From NCBI GenBank assembly GCA_015222065.1, contig JADFUQ010000154.1, positions 1-18,422 on the forward strand: DNA of 18,422 nt, read 5' to 3'. This document shows positions 14,056 to 18,422 of the stretch, piece after piece. Numbering within the stretch: the stretch's first letter is position 1; the number at the start of each line of letters is the position of its first letter. The stretch comes from Bacteroidota bacterium. GTDB lineage: Bacteria; Bacteroidota; Bacteroidia; Bacteroidales; VadinHA17. Below the pieces are notes generated by a model. It was not told where the DNA came from, ran no database searches, and saw only the letters and a list, made by a program, of their open reading frames with translations. Made by a program: the position numbers and the translations under genes.

Positions 14056-15384
14056 GTGACAGAGAAGAAAAATATATTAAAAGCGGGAGCTGCTGCGATA
14101 GACATTACACCGAAGGATTCGCAATTTTTATTTGGGTATCCGCATGTAGAGAGGTACAGTACCGGTGTACACGATCAGCTTTTCAGTTCAGCCTTATTCC
14201 TTTCCGATGGGAAGACAGATCTTATGATCATTGCTAATGATATTATTTTCGTTAGTAAAGGATCTGTGGCTTGCATTCGCAGGCGTATTTGGGAGAAAAC
14301 CGGCGTGCCGGCTAAAAATATCATGATTAGCGCAACCCATACACACTCCGGACCGGTTACAGTTGATTACCTTTCCAGTGCGAATGATCCTGTTGTTCCA
14401 AAAGCTGACAGACAATATATACGGGTTATGGAGGATGGAATAGTTAAGGCGGCTGTTGAAGCTTTTAGAAAGGCAGCACCGGCCGAATTAGGTTTGGCTC
14501 TGACAGATAGCTCCGGTGTAGGAACGAACCGGCAAGACCCTGCCGGACCATCAGATATGCAGATGCCGACGCTGATTGTCAGGTCTTTGCAAAGCAACAA
14601 GTACATTGCATGTGTGCTGGTTTGTTCGATGCATCCGACCGTATTGCATGAAGATTCAACGCTTATTAGCGGTGATTTCCCTGGTATGGCGAGGCAGATT
14701 TTGCAAAGTGAATTTTTAGGCAAAGAGTGTCCGGTTATATATTTTACCGGTCCGTGTGGTAACCAGAGTCCCCGGTATGTAACAAAAGAGAATACTTTCA
14801 AAGAAGCAAAGCGCCTCGGTAACATACTTGCACAGGCAGTTGGCAAGATTCTTCACAAGATCAGTTTTACGTCAGATAATCCACTGGTATGTATTCAGAG
14901 ATTTGTTGATTTGCCTGGAAGATCCTTCCCTGGAATTCGGGAGGCACAACAACAACTGGAACAGGCGGCTAAAAAATTAGACAAATTGAGGAAATCAGGC
15001 GCAAGTTCGCAGGAAGTGCGAACTGCAGAGGTTGATTGGTTTGGTGCTGAAGAGACATTAAGTTTGGCGCGGAAAGCGAAGGAAGGTTCTCTTGATGCAG
15101 TTTATAAGACCTGTTTGCCTGCAGAAATACAGGTAATCGGAATTGGCCGATGGACTTTTGTCGGATGGCAGGGAGAGATTTTTGTCGAATATTCTCTTAA
15201 GGTAAAAGAGAAATGTGAGCACGTTTACATAGTATCTCTTGCTAATGGTGAATTGCAGGGGTATATAGTAACTCCGGAGGCTGTTGCTAAGGGTGGCTAT
15301 GAAGCTTCAAATTCGATTTTTGATCATGAAAGTGGTGCAATCCTTGTGGCGGAAACACTTCATTTGCTTAACAATTGCGAGTGA
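14056..15384 (+). CDS. Neutral/alkaline ceramidase-like zinc amidase
   Basis: 442 aa, homologous to the N-terminal domain of neutral/alkaline non-lysosomal ceramidases. GTG 14056 is chosen because the frame closes upstream at 13987 with no other standard start, and the family-typical AGAAAIDITP follows at once; no SD is seen. H95-x-H97 in ATHTHSGP, H193 in SMHPTVL and E374 in GWQGEIFVEYS fit the zinc site; Tyr403 or Tyr415 is the candidate Tyr ligand. FTGPCGNQSP is also a family motif. Unlike true ceramidases it shows no signal peptide and lacks the large C-terminal domain, so it is probably cytoplasmic. Family members hydrolyse an N-acyl bond; here an N-acyl amino sugar or other amide could be the substrate (inference). 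Confidence 0.87.
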   Translation: MTEKKNILKAGAAAIDITPKDSQFLFGYPHVERYSTGVHDQLFSSALFLSDGKTDLMIIANDIIFVSKGSVACIRRRIWEKTGVPAKNIMISATHTHSGPVTVDYLSSANDPVVPKADRQYIRVMEDGIVKAAVEAFRKAAPAELGLALTDSSGVGTNRQDPAGPSDMQMPTLIVRSLQSNKYIACVLVCSMHPTVLHEDSTLISGDFPGMARQILQSEFLGKECPVIYFTGPCGNQSPRYVTKENTFKEAKRLGNILAQAVGKILHKISFTSDNPLVCIQRFVDLPGRSFPGIREAQQQLEQAAKKLDKLRKSGASSQEVRTAEVDWFGAEETLSLARKAKEGSLDAVYKTCLPAEIQVIGIGRWTFVGWQGEIFVEYSLKVKEKCEHVYIVSLANGELQGYIVTPEAVAKGGYEASNSIFDHESGAILVAETLHLLNNCE

Positions 15385-15469
15385 TCAATGGTCATCTGGA
15401 AAATGAATAGGTGTCAGGTGGAGAATAATGGAATGATGGAATAGTTAACAAATTAAAAACTAACTAATA

Positions 15470-16909
15470 ATGAAAATCAAACGCAGGAATTTTCTTAAAC
15501 TGGCTGGTTTAGCCGGGTTTGGCGTAGCTGGCGGGGGCATCTCAAAAGGGTTTGTCTCAGGGCATAGCGACACAGGGGGCACAGGCCTCCCCAAACTCAT
15601 CAAGGAATATGGGCAATCGCATATACAGCATTTTAACATGTCTGGCTATGCAGCACCAAAAATAAACAATGTTCGTGTTGGGATTATCGGGTTGGGACAG
15701 CGGGGACCTTCACACATGCACACGATGAGCCTTATTGAAGGTGTTGAGATCAAAGCCTTGTGTGACATTATACCTGAGAAGGCTAAAGCAGCTAAAAAAA
15801 AGATGAAAGGCACCGGGCATAACCCTGTCCTTTACGCGGGCAGCAAAGACGAATGGAAAAAACTGTGCGAAAGGAACGATATCGATCTGGTAATCATTAC
15901 CACCCCCTGGTACATGCATACCGAAATGGCAGTGTATGCCATGGAACACGGAAAGCATGTTGCCTCGGAGGTTCCTGCCGCAGGAACAATTGAAGAATGC
16001 TGGCAACTGGTAGAAACCTGTGAACGGACTCTCAAACACTGCATGATGATGGAAAACTATGCGTACATGGAATTTCAACTGCTTACTCTGAATATGGCCA
16101 GACAGGGCTTTTTCGGGGAGGTTGTACACGGTGATTGTGCCTATAACACAAGTAAAATGAGAAACAACTTTTCGAAGAAGATGTACTGGGATATGTGGTG
16201 GCTAAAACAGTACGCCCGGAGGAAAGGGAATATTTACCCGACACATGGGCTGGGCCCGGTATGTCAAATCATGGATATCAACCGGGGGGACAGGCTGGAT
16301 TATTTGGTATCCGTAGAAAGCAATGATTTTATGATGGCTGAGAAGGCAAGAAAGCTGGCTGCCCAGGATAATTTTTTTAAACCATTTATTGGCAAGGATT
16401 TCCGTGGCAATATGAATGTCACCACCATCAGAACAAAAAAAGGGCGCACCATCATGTTGCAGCATGATGCAACTTCGCCTTCGCCCCATAACCTTATTCA
16501 TGGTATATACGGAACAAAAGGGGCTGCTTTGTATGATCCGCAACCTCCAAAGCTTTCCGTTGGGAATCATAAATGGGTTTCTCAAGAGGAATTCAATTCA
16601 CTTAAAGAAAAATATACCCCTGAAATTATAGGCAAAATAGGCGAGATGGCTAAGGGAAGCGGACACGGTGGTTCGGACCTGCTTTTGGACTGGCGTCTGA
16701 TCGACTGCCTGCGCAATGGGTTGCCCCTCGAGCAGGACGTATATGATGCGGCAAGCTGGAGTTCCATTGTTTCATTAAGCGAATGGTCGGTACACAATCG
16801 CTCCGACTCCATTGATATCCCGGATTTTACTGCCGGGGCATGGAAGACCAACAAGCGGAATATGGATATAAATTTAGAGAGAGGCGGTAACACAAAAGTT
16901 ATAATTTAG
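15470..16909 (+). CDS. Tat-exported Gfo/Idh/MocA oxidoreductase, GH109-like (alpha-N-acetylgalactosaminidase family)
   Basis: 479 aa. Residues 1-30 form a twin-arginine signal (R5-R6-N-F-L-K-L followed by a Gly/Ala-rich hydrophobic stretch), so the protein is exported folded, presumably with NAD bound. The Rossmann motif is G74-L-G-Q-R-G79. EVPAAGTIEECW and YPTHGLGP with H259, then CQIMDINRGDRLDYLVS, match the GH109 branch, whose members split alpha-GalNAc by an NAD-dependent oxidation/elimination mechanism. Other Tat-exported oxidoreductases of this superfamily are possible, so the substrate is not certain. It would fit removal of N-acetylgalactosamine from mucin-like glycans. The 85-base gap upstream shows no SD, only ATGGAATGATGGAATAG-type short repeats. 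Hand-counted lines in this gene reach 52-57% G+C. Confidence 0.88.
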   Translation: MKIKRRNFLKLAGLAGFGVAGGGISKGFVSGHSDTGGTGLPKLIKEYGQSHIQHFNMSGYAAPKINNVRVGIIGLGQRGPSHMHTMSLIEGVEIKALCDIIPEKAKAAKKKMKGTGHNPVLYAGSKDEWKKLCERNDIDLVIITTPWYMHTEMAVYAMEHGKHVASEVPAAGTIEECWQLVETCERTLKHCMMMENYAYMEFQLLTLNMARQGFFGEVVHGDCAYNTSKMRNNFSKKMYWDMWWLKQYARRKGNIYPTHGLGPVCQIMDINRGDRLDYLVSVESNDFMMAEKARKLAAQDNFFKPFIGKDFRGNMNVTTIRTKKGRTIMLQHDATSPSPHNLIHGIYGTKGAALYDPQPPKLSVGNHKWVSQEEFNSLKEKYTPEIIGKIGEMAKGSGHGGSDLLLDWRLIDCLRNGLPLEQDVYDAASWSSIVSLSEWSVHNRSDSIDIPDFTAGAWKTNKRNMDINLERGGNTKVII

Positions 16910-17001
16910 CCAGCCATATTGTTATACTTAAAGGCCACAGGTGGACGGCAGTATGATTTTTAATCGGATTATTCTGTAAAAAAACAATATTTTGTATAAA
17001 T

Positions 17002-18422
17002 ATGGAATTGTTTTTAGGAATTGACCTTGGTACCAGTTATTTCAAAGCCGGATTGTTTGACATAAACGGAATACTTCGTGGTTTAGGACGAAAGTTTGTG
17101 AAAAAGGATACTGAAGATGGGGTTAAGTGCGAGTTGCCGGTAGATTATTTTTGGTCTCTTTTACACCAATGCCTGGCCGAAGCTTATCAGCAGGCTCAGG
17201 CAAAACCAGAATATATAAAAGCGGTATCCTATTCTTCCCAGGCCAGCAGTTTTTTGCTTCTTGATAGTAGCGACAAGCCCATAACTCCTTTGATTCTATG
17301 GCCGGATAGCCGTGTAGAAGAAATGGATTCGGCGGTACGAAGTATCTTTCAAAGAAATGATTTCCAGGAAACGACCGGATTGGGAATTGGGCTCTCTTCC
17401 CAATTTTGCATCGCTAAATTACGTTGGTTTCAGAAGAACCAACCTTCGCTTTGGGGGCGTGTCAAACGAATTATGACGATATCCGATTACCTTAACTTTG
17501 GGCTAACCGGTCAAAGGGTTGGCGATCTGGGTACTGCATCGTTATTGGGTTTATTAGAAATTCAGAAATGCCAATGGTGGGATGATGCATTACAAATACT
17601 GGAACTTGATAAGCAGCAGTTATCAACACCATTCAGGCTTGGTACAATGGCTGGCACAATTACAAAAGAAGGTGCACGGCGCGTTGGATTGCCTTCAGGA
17701 ATCCCTTTTATTGCAGGAGGTTTAGATCATCATGTTGCCGCACTTGGTGCTGGTTTGGGACAATACACTGATATGAGCGAATCAACCGGTACTGTCCTGG
17801 CCTGTGTTAATTACCAGGATGAATATTTCCCCAAAAAAGATATCTGCATAGCACCAGGATTCAGCGACAATCATTACTTTCAAATGACCTTTGATGAAAA
17901 TGGTGCCAATCCATTGGAATGGTACCAGAAACAGTATGCATCCGGACTAAGCATCCTTGATTTATTAGATATGGCTGCAGATACAAAAATTGGAAGCGAA
18001 GGGCTTGTTGCCAGTCCCTGTACCGGTTCATATAAAAATCCGGATGGATTTATAGATGTTAAGCAGTTGCATCAACACGGGCATTTTGTTCGCGCAATTC
18101 TGGAATCAACGGCCTTAAGTTTAGCGGGAATTGTAGAAAAACTCGTCGGTAAAAACCTGCCTGATAGAATTGTTTCCACCGGCGGGGGTGCCCAAAGCAC
18201 ACTCTGGCGTCAAATAAAAGCGGATATCTTGGGGATAGAGTTTACAGTTACAGAATGCAGTGAACCGGCTTGTATGGGTGCAGCTCTGTTCGCGGCAATA
18301 GCCGTTGGGCGGTTCAATAATTTAAAGGAAGCAGCAAGTGTATGGATAAAGAATAAAGAGATTGTTATGCCCAATCCCGGTAACCGGGAGTTTTACTCCG
18401 AATGGTCACAATATGTGAAAAA
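17002..18422 (+). CDS. FGGY-family carbohydrate kinase (3' end beyond window)
   Basis: At least 473 codons, still open at the window's right edge, so the stop is not seen; FGGY kinases are usually about 480-520 aa. The N-terminal ATPase motif is LGIDLGTSYFKAGLFD. SSQASSF and ILWPDSR match the family's sugar-binding N-terminal domain. The catalytic Asp is expected at 242 in GGLDHHVAALG. The C-terminal domain has STGGGAQSTLW and CSEPACMGAALFAA for nucleotide binding. It most resembles the xylulokinase/gluconokinase side of the family, but the substrate cannot be read from sequence. It starts 93 bases after the GH109-like gene and could phosphorylate a sugar released by this cluster. The short gap upstream holds no clear SD or terminator. 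Confidence 0.9.
   Translation, partial: MELFLGIDLGTSYFKAGLFDINGILRGLGRKFVKKDTEDGVKCELPVDYFWSLLHQCLAEAYQQAQAKPEYIKAVSYSSQASSFLLLDSSDKPITPLILWPDSRVEEMDSAVRSIFQRNDFQETTGLGIGLSSQFCIAKLRWFQKNQPSLWGRVKRIMTISDYLNFGLTGQRVGDLGTASLLGLLEIQKCQWWDDALQILELDKQQLSTPFRLGTMAGTITKEGARRVGLPSGIPFIAGGLDHHVAALGAGLGQYTDMSESTGTVLACVNYQDEYFPKKDICIAPGFSDNHYFQMTFDENGANPLEWYQKQYASGLSILDLLDMAADTKIGSEGLVASPCTGSYKNPDGFIDVKQLHQHGHFVRAILESTALSLAGIVEKLVGKNLPDRIVSTGGGAQSTLWRQIKADILGIEFTVTECSEPACMGAALFAAIAVGRFNNLKEAASVWIKNKEIVMPNPGNREFYSEWSQYVK

Noticed and set aside
14367..14846. 159-codon antisense open frame in the ceramidase-like gene
   Set aside because: It lies opposite the conserved ATHTHSGP and SMHPTVL regions and is best explained as a shadow.
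16910..17001. Possible small RNA or terminator between the GH109-like gene and the kinase
   Set aside because: No stable hairpin with a T-run was found in the 92 bases.

Overview
The window reads as a stretch of chromosome from a free-living, heterotrophic, glycan-degrading Gram-negative-type bacterium. Thirteen protein genes all lie on the + strand, and most of them handle complex or amino sugars: two sialidase-fold (Asp-box) proteins, a large secreted FG-GAP/VCBS propeller protein, a sodium:solute symporter fused to HEAT-like repeats, an HpcH/HpaI-type aldolase, a class III aminotransferase, NagA-like and NagB-like proteins, a neutral-ceramidase-like amidase, a Tat-exported GH109-like oxidoreductase/glycosidase, and an FGGY sugar kinase that runs off the right edge. 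No rRNA, tRNA, CRISPR array or transposase is visible. Base composition looks moderately AT-rich. Many genes have clear GGAGG-type ribosome binding sites, which argues against a typical Bacteroidota genome. The gene types, the short AGTCGGCAGTCC-style repeats and the palindromic intergenic elements suggest an uncultured FCB- or PVC-type lineage. This placement is inference only.

Layout. 1-351: repeat block, leader repeat, a stem-loop and the probable true 5' end of the first gene. 352-3830: Asp-box protein and HEAT-SSS transporter, overlapping by one base. 3831-3998: composite repeat. 3999-8810: aldolase, secreted FG-GAP protein, secreted Asp-box protein. 8920-9827: two small, overlapping proteins of unknown function that I read as diverged paralogues. 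9828-9986: intact composite repeat. 9987-12512: class III aminotransferase and NagA-like deacetylase, 3 bases apart. 12513-12922: composite repeat carrying two insertions. 12923-13855: NagB-like protein. 13856-14055: 19-bp perfect inverted repeat. 14056-15384: ceramidase-like protein. 15470-16909: GH109-like protein. 17002-end: FGGY kinase.

How the genes may work together (inference). Exported Asp-box, FG-GAP and GH109-like proteins would bind or trim a glycan rich in N-acetylated sugars, and the symporter would import a product. The aldolase could cleave a 2-keto-3-deoxy acid, while the NagA/NagB-like pair and aminotransferase would deacetylate and deaminate or transaminate an amino sugar. 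No NanA, NanK or NanE is present. The NagA-like and NagB-like proteins both lack the residues that hold the 6-phosphate in the classical enzymes. The most interesting reading is therefore a variant amino-sugar pathway acting on a non-phosphorylated or otherwise different substrate.

The second notable feature is a composite intergenic repeat (AT-rich hairpin plus a TATAAT-containing leader). It sits just upstream of the aldolase, aminotransferase and NagB-like genes, with a right half upstream of the first gene. Comparing its copies shows smaller elements that have inserted into it.
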